Below are positions 33,562 to 41,913 of a DNA stretch of 64,000 nt, piece after piece. Every line of letters starts with the position of its first letter. The first letter of the stretch is position 1. Where the stretch lies: assembly GCA_035517495.1 (NCBI GenBank), contig DATIYT010000083.1, positions 62,001-126,000 on the forward strand, given 5' to 3'. The DNA is from DASZHJ01 sp035517495 (GTDB lineage: Bacteria; Pseudomonadota; Alphaproteobacteria; ATCC43930; CGMCC-115725). The notes under the pieces are model-generated. The model had not been told where the DNA came from. It was given only the letters and a program-made list of their open reading frames with translations, and ran no database searches. The translations under genes were made by a program, and so were the position numbers.

Positions 33562-34617
33562 ATGAGCCAGCACATCGCCGGACCCGGTAGGTCGAGGCGA
33601 GGCGACAACCCTGGAGCGAGGGCCGACCGCGCCACGCCCGTTCATCTTCACATCGAGAATCTCAGCGCGCTGGGAGAGGTCTTTGAGGCAACGCCGCGGC
33701 GCGTCAAGGAGGCCATCCAGCGCCATCCCGGGCTCGGCGCCAGGGTCAAGATCACGATCGGTTATGACGGCGACATCTTTGCCAAGGCGATAGCCACGGC
33801 CGACGCGCTGTTCGGGTGGCAATTCGATCGAACCAATTTGGGACAGTGCGCACCAAATCTCCGTTGGATTCATGCGCACGGCGCGGGGGTGAGCCACCTG
33901 ATGCCGCTCGATTGGCTGCCGCCGGGCGCCGTCCTGACCAACAGCAGCGGCGTGCATGGTCCCAAGGCCGACGAATATACGCTGATGGCCCTGCTGATGC
34001 TCAACAACAATTTGCCGCAAAGCGTCACCAATCAGCGCAAGGGACGTTGGAAGCAGCTCTTTAATACGGCGATTGCGGGGAAGACCCTGCTCATTGTGGG
34101 CGTCGGTCACGTGGGCGGCGGTGCCGCCAAATGGGCCAAGCGCCTCGGTCTCCGGGTTATCGGCGTTCGCCGCACGGGGAAGCCGCATCGCTACGTCGAC
34201 GAAATGTACTCGACTTCGTCCTTGCGTGAGCTGCTCCCGCGCGCGGATTTCGTGCTTGTCACGGCACCTCACACACGCGCCACCAAGCACCTTATCGGCG
34301 CCCGAGAGATCGGGCTGCTCAAGAAAGGCGCCGGACTCATCAATTACAGCAGGGCTCACCTCGTCGACTATCAGGCGCTGCTCAAGCGGCTGCGCACCGG
34401 CGAAGTGAGCGCCATTCTCGACGTGTTCGATCCCGAGCCGCTTCCCGCGTCATCGCCGCTCTGGCAAGCACCCAATGTCATCCTTACGCCGCATTGTTCT
34501 TCCGACGATCGAGCGCTCTATACGCCGAAGACCCTCGACCTGGTGTTTGACAATATGGAGCGCTTCATTGCCGGAAAGCCGCTGCGCAATCGCGTGAGCG
34601 CGAAGCACGAATACTAG
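33562..34617 (+). CDS. D-2-hydroxyacid dehydrogenase family protein (paralog 2)
   Basis: 351 aa. Dinucleotide motif LLIVGVGHVGGGAAKWAK; the catalytic Arg position is in INYSRAHLVDYQ, Glu in DVFDPEPLPA, His in LTPHCSSDDRALY. An N-terminal extension of about 25 residues is polar and rich in Arg. Related to but clearly different from the enzyme at 16652. ATG at 33562 with GAGGG 9 bases before. Possibly transcribed with the divergent GS-like operon from one control region. Confidence 0.88.
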   Translation: MSQHIAGPGRSRRGDNPGARADRATPVHLHIENLSALGEVFEATPRRVKEAIQRHPGLGARVKITIGYDGDIFAKAIATADALFGWQFDRTNLGQCAPNLRWIHAHGAGVSHLMPLDWLPPGAVLTNSSGVHGPKADEYTLMALLMLNNNLPQSVTNQRKGRWKQLFNTAIAGKTLLIVGVGHVGGGAAKWAKRLGLRVIGVRRTGKPHRYVDEMYSTSSLRELLPRADFVLVTAPHTRATKHLIGAREIGLLKKGAGLINYSRAHLVDYQALLKRLRTGEVSAILDVFDPEPLPASSPLWQAPNVILTPHCSSDDRALYTPKTLDLVFDNMERFIAGKPLRNRVSAKHEY

Positions 34618-34618
34618 A

Positions 34619-34647
34619 GGCGGGGCCGGAATCGCACGGCCGTCGCC
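34619..34647. terminator. Hairpin between convergent genes
   Basis: Arms GGCG-g-GGCCG and CGGCC-gt-CGCC with an 8-base loop, exactly in the 37-base gap between two convergent stops (34617 and 34655). The location suits a bidirectional terminator, although no T-run is present. Confidence 0.35.
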
Positions 34648-34654
34648 GGGGAGA

Positions 34655-36487
34655 TCATTGGCCGTTCAGGCGCACGGCAGGAAAGTACAAACCCAGGAGC
34701 CGTCGGTCCCAGCATTGTCCTTTTGCTCGCTCCTCGCTGCTGGCAAAGGTGTAGTCGTAGAATTGAGCGCGCACAAAAATCGGCGCCTTCTCTGGAAAAG
34801 GATTTCCTTTCAAGAGAGCCGTCACGGCCGGATCGTTCTCCAGCAACCGCTCGAGGAAATGCCAAAACCAAGGCAGGCGCTGCGGGTCTTCGAGTGCCGC
34901 GAACCACATCTGCCAATCCAGGCGAGGCTGGTGCGGAATGTTCCAGCGCGCGCACTGTGTGACATCACCGGGTTTGTATCGAAATTCGTAGTCTCGCCAT
35001 TCACTGCCATCGGCCGAACCCTGAATAACGATCTCATGGCGGTTCGTGGTCATGACCGCGAAAAGGCCGTAAGAGCTGACGATATGCAGCGGCTCAATAA
35101 AGCTGTCGACGATTTGCGCCGCGGCAGGGGGATTGCCGCCGAAACGCTCGTCCATTTGCACGAGACTGCAGAATACCATCAGCAATGCCACAGCATTGAC
35201 GAGAACGATTACCGGCCGCCGCGGTGTCCGGCCACTCGCCGGCACTTTGAACGGCGCAGCCACGCGGCGCAGAAACGTCTTTCGTACCGCTGCGTCATCG
35301 AATAGCGCGAGGCACAGCAGCATGGTCTGCAGGTTGAACCAGTTGTAGTTGCCGGTAAGGAAAATGCAGATTTGCAGGAGCAAAATGCCGAAGGCCGCGA
35401 CAAATCGCAGCCTGCGCGGACAAAAGATCAGGAACGGCAAGAGCAGCTCGATGAAAAACGTGCCGCCGGTGGCAAACTTCAAGAGGCCCAGCGGCAACTG
35501 AGCTGCGTACCACGCAACGGGGGTGGGCAGAGGCTGAGTCAGAAAGTGGTACGAGAGAGCCGAAAGGTTCCACCAACTGGGATCGCCGCTCAGCAACTTG
35601 ACCACCCCAGACATGAACGTGAAGCGGAACAACAGCCAGCGCAGCAACCAGATGCCCGGAGCCGGGGCGATGCTCATCAGAAGCGCGATGAACCCGGTTT
35701 CCAGCAGAAACGTGTCCCACTGGAAATTCATGAAGACCTGTCCTGCATAGAGGAGCGAGAGGTAGAGGACGTAGAGCAGGAGCAGGCTCGCGCGCGGCAA
35801 CAAATTTGCAGTCAAGAATATGGATAACCCGACTCCCGCCCAGCACACGACCTCTATGGCGAGGTCGCTGTCGTCGAACCAGAACACCATCGGTACCGCG
35901 AAGAACCGCTCCGGTCCGATCTGGCGGCTGAGTGCATCGACCAATTGAGTGAGTGGCAGGATGCCGTGGCTGCCGATGAGACCCTGAGATTGCACGGCGA
36001 AGGAGGCAAAGGCCGACAGATAGATGAGTCCCAAGAATCGCAGGAACAGGAACGATACGAGATCGTATCGCGGAGGCTCGTGGTTTCCGCCCCAGAGCAA
36101 AAGACTGACGCGGAAAAAGGCCGGGCGGTGCGCGGCGACGAAAGCGTAAGTCCGTTCGGAGACGGCGGCGAAGCCGGGCAGATTTTTATAGAGGGGGAGC
36201 CAAAATCCTCGCCCGCGCGCGTGACTGAGAGTCAGAAAGCTGGCCTCGGCTGCGCTCGCGCGATGGCCGTCTGGTGCGATGAATTGCACCGCGCGCTGAA
36301 ACTCGGCCGCTGAGATGGCGGGGTATCGTGCCGCGACTTCTTGATACGGCCGATATTCGACGGTGTCGCCGGTAAGCCGCTGCCAGTAGCGCGCCCAATA
36401 GCCGCAGAATCCGCAATCGCCGTCGTAGATCAGCAGCGGGCGCGGCCTCGCGGCCGGCGTCTTCGCATCTTCGACGGGCTTATTCAC
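34655..36487 (-). CDS. Fusion of DCC thiol-oxidoreductase domain with lipase-maturation-factor-like membrane protein
   Basis: 610 aa. N-terminal DUF393/DCC domain with the hallmark YDGDCGFC (about residues 20-27), thought to be a thiol-disulfide unit; then an integral membrane LMF1-like domain with about ten helices (LFLRFLGLIYLSAF, QWDTFLLETGF, FRFTFMSGVVKLLSGD, SYHFLTQPLPTP) and a soluble end. Start uncertain: GTG at 36487 follows GAGAG; a TTG at 36589 would add 34 polar residues. Last gene of the HpaB/HpaC operon, 113 bases after the FAD synthetase gene, so co-transcription is possible but functional linkage is unclear. Confidence 0.85.
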   Translation of the reverse strand: MNKPVEDAKTPAARPRPLLIYDGDCGFCGYWARYWQRLTGDTVEYRPYQEVAARYPAISAAEFQRAVQFIAPDGHRASAAEASFLTLSHARGRGFWLPLYKNLPGFAAVSERTYAFVAAHRPAFFRVSLLLWGGNHEPPRYDLVSFLFLRFLGLIYLSAFASFAVQSQGLIGSHGILPLTQLVDALSRQIGPERFFAVPMVFWFDDSDLAIEVVCWAGVGLSIFLTANLLPRASLLLLYVLYLSLLYAGQVFMNFQWDTFLLETGFIALLMSIAPAPGIWLLRWLLFRFTFMSGVVKLLSGDPSWWNLSALSYHFLTQPLPTPVAWYAAQLPLGLLKFATGGTFFIELLLPFLIFCPRRLRFVAAFGILLLQICIFLTGNYNWFNLQTMLLCLALFDDAAVRKTFLRRVAAPFKVPASGRTPRRPVIVLVNAVALLMVFCSLVQMDERFGGNPPAAAQIVDSFIEPLHIVSSYGLFAVMTTNRHEIVIQGSADGSEWRDYEFRYKPGDVTQCARWNIPHQPRLDWQMWFAALEDPQRLPWFWHFLERLLENDPAVTALLKGNPFPEKAPIFVRAQFYDYTFASSEERAKGQCWDRRLLGLYFPAVRLNGQ

Positions 36488-36600
36488 GGATTTCTCTCGT
36501 GGGGCATTGACCGACGATGAGCGCCGAGGCACGCCTCGACGATCATGATCGTGGTCCAGCTCGGCGGTTCTGACAACCCCGGAAGACAAGGAGCCTCGCC

Positions 36601-37554
36601 TTACCCGACTGAGGCCGCTCCGCTTATGAATTCGACGAAAAGTGGTGAGGCCCCGGAGATCGCCGTGAGGGAAACGGGACCTCTCGCAAGCGAAAACGAG
36701 ACCTCGCCATCCTGACCGATCGCGATCTCACCCAACGCCTCGGGCGCGGTTCTGGCAACGCCTCGCATCGCCACTGAATAGCGTCCCGGCGCTGGCTTCA
36801 GCACGCCGCCGGGCCAATCAACCGACCAACAGCCGGACATCTGGGACCCGCGGTAAGCCAGTCCGATCTCGATGCTCCAACGATACCCAAGTGCGACGGT
36901 GGCTTCGGCAACGTCGCCGGCTCGGATAAACTCGCGGACATGTGAGGTCGAGCAGATCACGTCGCGGTGACAGATTCTGTTGACCACTGAGACGCCAAAG
37001 CCAAGGTCATGCCCCATGCGTTGCAAAAGGGCGCTGTCGCCGCCCCGCTTGGTTCCAAATCGGAAATCGTCACCCAGCACCACGTGACTGACGCTTAGGC
37101 CCATGTTCAAGACTTCCAGCACGAAGGTCTCGGCACTTTGGCCCGCAAATCTGTGGTCAAAGGCCGGACTGAAGATGAAGTCGAAGCCCATCCGCGCGAG
37201 AGTCTCGTGCTTGGTCGCCGGCGTCGAAAGCCTGAACGGCCCGCTCCCTGGGTCGAACAACTGACGCGGATGGGGTTCAACCGACATGATGCCGAGCGGC
37301 AGGTCTGCTGTCGCCGAATGGTGTCTGGCCGCGGCGAGGAGAGCCTGATGCCCCCTATGAAAGCAGTCGAAATTGCCGAGCAGCATCACGCTGCGCTTCA
37401 AATGCGCGGGCGTCGCGGCCGCATCGGTGATGATCGGCGGCGGGGATCGCCATGACCGGGGCGCGAGGCATGGCGGACCTGCGCTGTTCGCGAATGGAGT
37501 CGGCTTCTCAAGCTCTCTGGCTGAGAAGCCCTGCAGTGCTCTTGCGGCGATCAA
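36601..37554 (-). CDS. FAD-synthetase-like protein (RibF N-domain), kinase motif lost
   Basis: 317 aa. The nucleotidyltransferase domain is intact: GNFDCFHRGHQALL (HxGH), EPHPRQLF, VVLGDDFRFGTKRGGD, and CSTSHVREFIRAGDV, all typical of RibF FAD synthetase. The C-terminal part aligns in position with the riboflavin-kinase domain but the GFPTAN motif is absent (AYRGSQMSGCWSVDW there), so kinase activity is unlikely. Start TTG at 37554 with GGGGAG 11 bases before; the first 50 residues are not part of the fold and the true start could be later. It follows the flavin reductase and FADH2 monooxygenase, so it probably secures FAD for them. Confidence 0.82.
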   Translation of the reverse strand: MIAARALQGFSARELEKPTPFANSAGPPCLAPRSWRSPPPIITDAAATPAHLKRSVMLLGNFDCFHRGHQALLAAARHHSATADLPLGIMSVEPHPRQLFDPGSGPFRLSTPATKHETLARMGFDFIFSPAFDHRFAGQSAETFVLEVLNMGLSVSHVVLGDDFRFGTKRGGDSALLQRMGHDLGFGVSVVNRICHRDVICSTSHVREFIRAGDVAEATVALGYRWSIEIGLAYRGSQMSGCWSVDWPGGVLKPAPGRYSVAMRGVARTAPEALGEIAIGQDGEVSFSLARGPVSLTAISGASPLFVEFISGAASVG

Positions 37555-37580
37555 TGGATGCTGCTCCCCTCGCCGGTGCC

Positions 37581-38129
37581 TTATGCCGCTGCTCGCGCCA
37601 GTCTCTGGTCGAGACGCGCGGGTCGGCCATAGGAACGCTTCGCATAGATGAGCGGGTCACCGCCATCATCGAGGAAAACTTCCATCGCCTCGCCGATGAA
37701 CAAATAATGCGTCCCCACTCGGATCGCCTGCACCAATCGGCAATCGAACGCGACGAGCGGGTCGATAACGCGGGGTGCGGCCGTCGCCTGGCGGGTCCAG
37801 CGTGCACACGAGAACTTGTCGCCGTCCGCTGATTTGGTGCGCCCGGCGAAACAGTCGGATATGTGGGATTGGTCGGCGCGCAGGACATTGACGCAGAATA
37901 CGCCGTTCCGTTGGATCGCTGCTGCCGCTGGGCTCAAGTGGTGCACGCAAACCAGCAGCGACGGCATTGGTGTGTCTGCCGATACCGAGGTCATGGCCGA
38001 AACCGTCACGCCCGCGCGGCCCGCGGGTCCGTCCGTGGTGACCACGCTGACGCTCGACGCCGTGCAGCTCATGGCTTCGAGAAACCGTTGCCGTTGCACA
38101 GGATCGACAAGCGTGGAGATCGTGTCCAT
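37581..38129 (-). CDS. Flavin reductase component (HpaC-like)
   Basis: 182 aa, NAD(P)H:flavin oxidoreductase of the DIM6/HpaC fold, supplying reduced flavin to the monooxygenase encoded upstream. Seen: VTVSAMTSVSADTPMPSLLV and FCVNVLRADQ, GTHYLFIGEAMEV, the typical flavin-binding set. ATG at 38129 with AGGAC 9 bases before, 11 bases after the HpaB-like stop. The frame stays open upstream through the HpaB gene, but only the part from this ATG is flavin-reductase-like. Confidence 0.9.
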   Translation of the reverse strand: MDTISTLVDPVQRQRFLEAMSCTASSVSVVTTDGPAGRAGVTVSAMTSVSADTPMPSLLVCVHHLSPAAAAIQRNGVFCVNVLRADQSHISDCFAGRTKSADGDKFSCARWTRQATAAPRVIDPLVAFDCRLVQAIRVGTHYLFIGEAMEVFLDDGGDPLIYAKRSYGRPARLDQRLARAAA

Positions 38130-38140
38130 GGCGGCGGGTC

Positions 38141-39676
38141 CTACTCGGCGGCCGAACGATGGCCGAGCGTTGCCGGGGTATTGCTCGCAAACCATTGTTG
38201 GACGGCGGTGTCGCCGGGTGTCGCTGCGTCCTTCTTCATGACTCGCGGCGAGAGTCCGGCGGCGTCTTTGACAAAGTCCAGCGCGTTGCCCCATCCGAAG
38301 CTTCGATAGACGGCCGCCAGATGCGCGAAGGGCGGCGACTGGGCAAAGAGCTGGAAGGTGAGCCGATGCCCCGCATAGTCGGAATTGAGCAGGTCTCGGG
38401 CAAAGGCCAAAAGACGGCGCCGATCCTCGGCGACCCAGTCTTCGTTGACGCTGTAGAATTTCTCGAGCCAATGTCCGGCAATCGGGTCCCGGAAGGCCGC
38501 CGCATCGGGAGTGACGCAGATTTGGCCTCCGCAGAGCTCGCGCGCAATGTGCATCATGCGCGGCAGGTTCGAGCATGCATGGACCCGCCCCGTATAGAGC
38601 AGCGACTGGTTTGGCATCAGCAGGCCGGCCGGGCTTTTTTCCGCGAGCGTGATGGCGGCCGTCAGATGGGCATTGATGCCCTCGCGATAGACTGCGAGTT
38701 CGGCGAGTTTTTCCTGTACGGCCTGCTGCTTGTCGAGACCGGTCTGTCGGACATTGAAGAGGGCCGCGCCGATCATCATGTCCGCGACTTTGAGGCTTCG
38801 CTGAACGAAGGCGAAGGCCGAATAGCGATGCAATGTCGCCCGGATGAAGGTCGCGGCCTTCGTATGCCGGTAGAACAGGACATCCTCCCAGGGGATCAGC
38901 ACATTGTCGAAGATCACCAGCGAATCCACCTCGTCGAACTTGTTGGCGAGTGGATAGTCCTCTTCGGGCGCGCGGCCCGCGAAGCCCGTGCGGCAGATGA
39001 TCTTGATGCCCGGAGAGTTCAAGTTGCAGATGAAGCCGACGGCGTAGTCGGATAGCGCCGCATCGCCCCAATTGGCGATCGTGGGCTTGGTGAAGGCCTG
39101 GTTGGCGTAGGCCGCCGCGGTTTCATATTTGGCGCCGCGCACGATGATGCCCTGATCCGTTTCCTTCACGACGTGCAGCAGCATGTCGGGATCTTGATCC
39201 TGCGGCCGCTTGGAACGATCGCCCTTCGGATCGGTGTTGGCCGAGACATGAAACGGGTCGCTCTTGATGACGCGGTCGATATGGATCCGGATGTTGTGGG
39301 AAAACTGCGGATCGACCTCGTTCAGCACATCCTGCCCGTCGAACAGCGACCACATCTCGCCAACCGTTTCGTCACCGACTCGAGTGACCACGCCCTTGAT
39401 CGCATTGAAGACGGTATCTGTCGCGCGCCGCTTCTCCCACCAGTCCTGTTGCGTGCGCGGGAGCTTGAGAGCGACGGCATACTTTTCGCCGCGCTCCGTG
39501 TAGGTCATGAGCTCCGAGGTCCTGGGATTGTGCTGCATGTCATAAATGCGGGCTCGGATATCGACGAGCGGCTTGAACATCGGGTGCGAGGGAACGTCTT
39601 TCACGCGCTCGCCGTTGATGTAAACCTCGCGGCCATCGCGAATGGAGCTCAAATATTCTGTGCCGCTGCGGATCAT
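38141..39676 (-). CDS. FADH2-dependent monooxygenase, large component (HpaB/PvcC-like)
   Basis: 511 aa, oxygenase of the 4-hydroxyphenylacetate 3-hydroxylase family: IRSGTEYLSSIRDGREVYI at the N-terminus, PRTQQDWWEKR, LVIFDNVLIPWEDVLFYRH, and LCGGQICVTPDAAAF near the C-terminus. Members hydroxylate phenols, chlorophenols or pyrrole-2-carboxylate using FADH2 from a separate reductase, here the next gene. ATG at 39676 with GGAGGAG directly upstream. Divergent from a LysR regulator (158-base gap), which likely controls it. Confidence 0.91.
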   Translation of the reverse strand: MIRSGTEYLSSIRDGREVYINGERVKDVPSHPMFKPLVDIRARIYDMQHNPRTSELMTYTERGEKYAVALKLPRTQQDWWEKRRATDTVFNAIKGVVTRVGDETVGEMWSLFDGQDVLNEVDPQFSHNIRIHIDRVIKSDPFHVSANTDPKGDRSKRPQDQDPDMLLHVVKETDQGIIVRGAKYETAAAYANQAFTKPTIANWGDAALSDYAVGFICNLNSPGIKIICRTGFAGRAPEEDYPLANKFDEVDSLVIFDNVLIPWEDVLFYRHTKAATFIRATLHRYSAFAFVQRSLKVADMMIGAALFNVRQTGLDKQQAVQEKLAELAVYREGINAHLTAAITLAEKSPAGLLMPNQSLLYTGRVHACSNLPRMMHIARELCGGQICVTPDAAAFRDPIAGHWLEKFYSVNEDWVAEDRRRLLAFARDLLNSDYAGHRLTFQLFAQSPPFAHLAAVYRSFGWGNALDFVKDAAGLSPRVMKKDAATPGDTAVQQWFASNTPATLGHRSAAE

Positions 39677-39834
39677 TCTTTTCTCCTCCTCCGACGCCGG
39701 GTTCACGGGCCCCGCCATGCTGCGCCAGACGAAGGAAACCGCGTCTTCCAATCCAAAGAAAGACTATTCTGATTAGTTTCTAGATAGAGTAACATTTGTT
39801 TAGCGCGAATTCCGTTGATGCGTCGGAGGAGGCA
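39677..39834. promoter_or_regulatory. Divergent control region HpaB-like/LysR
   Basis: The stretch 39750-39800 is conspicuously AT-rich compared with its surroundings, and CTAT (39764-39767) and ATAG (39784-39787) form an interrupted dyad with a 16-base gap. This is the expected place for LysR-type sites (T-N11-A pattern), but I cannot define a unique box. Confidence 0.35.
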
Positions 39835-40779
39835 GTGATCCGAGTGTCTCTCAAGCAGCTCTCCTACTTCGCGGGTGTCGCAGACGCAGGCTCCTTGGCT
39901 GCGGCGGCCAGAGCGCTGCATGTGAGCCAGCCCTCCGTGTCCGCTGCGCTGACGGCGCTCGAGAGGACGTTGGGCGTTGACCTGTTTCTCAGGCACCACG
40001 CGCAGGGCGTGACGCTAACACGCACGGGCCGGCAGCTCCTCGATTCCGCGCGCACGATCCTCGCTGAGGTGGAGGATTTCGAAGCGGCGGCTCAAGCGGT
40101 CACGCGGGATCCCGCGGGCGTTCTATGGGTCGGCTGCTATCCCACGCTGGCGGCCGTCTTGATGCCGGCGATCATCGGTCAGCTCGCGCAGCACTACCCG
40201 CGCATCAAGATTCGGATGGTCGAAGGCACCGAGGATGAGTTGCTGCCCAAGCTGGAGCAAGGCGCGATCGAATACGCGCTCCTCTTCGGCGAGAAGTTGC
40301 CGGAGACCGTCAAGCGCATCGTCATCGAGAAGTGTCCCCCGCATGTTCTGCTCTCGAGCAAGCATCGGTTCGCACGGAGAAGTTCCGTCTCGCTACGGGA
40401 CCTGCAAGACGAGCCCTTTGTCCTGATGGATACGCCTGCGGGGCGTGAGTACTTTCTGAAGCTCTTTCGGGATACGGGCATCGAGCCGCAAATCGCGTAC
40501 CGTTCGCCCTCCTTCGAAGTCATCCGTGGGCTCGTGGGTCAAGGCCTTGGCTATTCGCTGCTGGTGACCCGTCCAAGGTTCGATGTCACCTATGATGGCT
40601 TTCAGCTCTCGTGCGTGGCGATCAAGGAAGCGGTCGAGCCCGCGCTGATCTGCCTCGTGCGCATGCCGACCGCCCGGCAAACTCAAATCGGCGCGATTTT
40701 TCAGGAAGTCTGTCTCGCGACCCGGCGTGGAACGCGGGCGATCCCTAGCCTCGCTCGCAGGCGAGCATCACCTCGATAA
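39835..40779 (+). CDS. LysR-type transcriptional regulator
   Basis: 314 aa. N-terminal winged helix: LKQLSYFAGVADAGSLAAAA, SQPSVSAALTALERTLGVDL, then the effector domain (about residues 90-300) with WVGCYPTLAAVLMPAIIG as strand one. GTG at 39835 has GGAGGAGG just upstream, whereas an earlier TTG has no ribosome site. Divergent from the HpaB/HpaC operon, so probably its activator, responding to the aromatic substrate. The 3' end overlaps the opposing aminotransferase gene by 35 bases. Confidence 0.92.
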   Translation: MIRVSLKQLSYFAGVADAGSLAAAARALHVSQPSVSAALTALERTLGVDLFLRHHAQGVTLTRTGRQLLDSARTILAEVEDFEAAAQAVTRDPAGVLWVGCYPTLAAVLMPAIIGQLAQHYPRIKIRMVEGTEDELLPKLEQGAIEYALLFGEKLPETVKRIVIEKCPPHVLLSSKHRFARRSSVSLRDLQDEPFVLMDTPAGREYFLKLFRDTGIEPQIAYRSPSFEVIRGLVGQGLGYSLLVTRPRFDVTYDGFQLSCVAIKEAVEPALICLVRMPTARQTQIGAIFQEVCLATRRGTRAIPSLARRRASPR

Positions 40780-41884
40780 GGCGATCCACTTCATCTTCGG
40801 TATTGTAGAAGGCGGGGGAGATTCGAACCCCGCCGGCGCGGCTGCTGACGGCGATATTGGCCGCCGCGAGAGCACTCATGGTCTTCGTGAGGTCGCGCGG
40901 CAGCACGTTGATGATTTGCGAGCGCATCGCGTTATCGAGTGGGCTCAGAAACCTCATGCCGGCGCTCTTGAGACGCTCCACGACGCGATCCGCGAGCATG
41001 CGGTTTCTCGCAAACACCGCGTTCCAGCCGAGCTCCTCAAGCAGCGTGAGAGACGCCGCCAATCCATGCACCGCCGCGATGTTGATGTTGCCGTGGTTGA
41101 AGCGGCGGGCGGTATGGCCGGGCTGGAAAACGTCGCGAAATCCGTATTCTTGCGAAGCAAGTCCGCGATCATCGCTCTGCCAGCCGGCATAGGGCGGGTC
41201 AAAGCGCTCCAGCAATTCCTTGCGGCAATAAAAAATTCCGAGCCCGAGCGGCGCCAGGAGCCATTTGTGACTGCCGGCCGCGAGGAAATCGACGCCCGAG
41301 CGAACGTCGACAGGCAGCGCACCGAGCGACTGGATGGCATCGACACAGAAATACGCGCCGACCGATCGGCAAATTTCCGCGATTGCGGACAGATCGTGTC
41401 GCAAACCGTTGATCCAAGCCACGTGACTCAGTGCAACAACCCGCGTGCGCCGGTCGGCGGCGGCAGCGATGTCGCCGGGATCGATTCGCCCCCTCCGGTG
41501 TCGCACGATCCGCGGCTCGATGCCTCGGCGACGCAGTTTCAGCCACGGATAGGCATTGGGAAAATACTCAAGGTCGTTGAGGATGACATTGTCGCCTTCG
41601 CGCCAGTCGAGCATCGAGGCGACGATATTGATGCCCTCCGAGGTGTTCTGCGTGAAGGTGACCTCTTCCTCGCCGGCACCGATCAGGCGCGCCACGCTCT
41701 CTCGGGTTCGATCGAGCGTTGCAAGCCAATTCCAGAAGCCATCGACGCCGCGCTCGCTGCGCTCCTGAAGTTCAGCCGTGGCCGCATCGACAGCTCGTTT
41801 CGGAAGCGGCGAGAGAGATGCGTTGTCCAGATAGATCCGGGTTTTCGTAACGGGGAATTCTTGCCGCACAAGAGCTAAGTCCAT
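40745..41884 (-). CDS. Class V aminotransferase-fold PLP enzyme (cysteine-desulfurase/isopenicillin-N-epimerase-like)
   Basis: 379 aa. Fold type I PLP enzyme: IYLDNASLSPLPKRAVDAA at the N-terminus, TQNTSEGINIVAS (phosphate loop), VVALSHVAWINGLRHDL, and the PLP lysine in DFLAAGSHKWLLAPLG. No conserved active-site Cys loop of desulfurases is apparent near the C-terminus, so a lyase, epimerase or transaminase role is more likely. ATG at 41884 with GGGAAG upstream, 29 bases after the second peptide-type binding protein: last gene of the eight-gene operon from 51047. Confidence 0.88.
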   Translation of the reverse strand: MDLALVRQEFPVTKTRIYLDNASLSPLPKRAVDAATAELQERSERGVDGFWNWLATLDRTRESVARLIGAGEEEVTFTQNTSEGINIVASMLDWREGDNVILNDLEYFPNAYPWLKLRRRGIEPRIVRHRRGRIDPGDIAAAADRRTRVVALSHVAWINGLRHDLSAIAEICRSVGAYFCVDAIQSLGALPVDVRSGVDFLAAGSHKWLLAPLGLGIFYCRKELLERFDPPYAGWQSDDRGLASQEYGFRDVFQPGHTARRFNHGNINIAAVHGLAASLTLLEELGWNAVFARNRMLADRVVERLKSAGMRFLSPLDNAMRSQIINVLPRDLTKTMSALAAANIAVSSRAGGVRISPAFYNTEDEVDRLIEVMLACERG

Positions 41885-41913
41885 GGCGACTTCCCGCGTG
41901 GCAAGCTCATCGC

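Noticed and set aside
38130..39071. In-frame extension of the flavin reductase to 496 residues
   Set aside because: The extension overlaps the HpaB-like gene in another frame and carries no domain; the ATG at 38129 fits the family.
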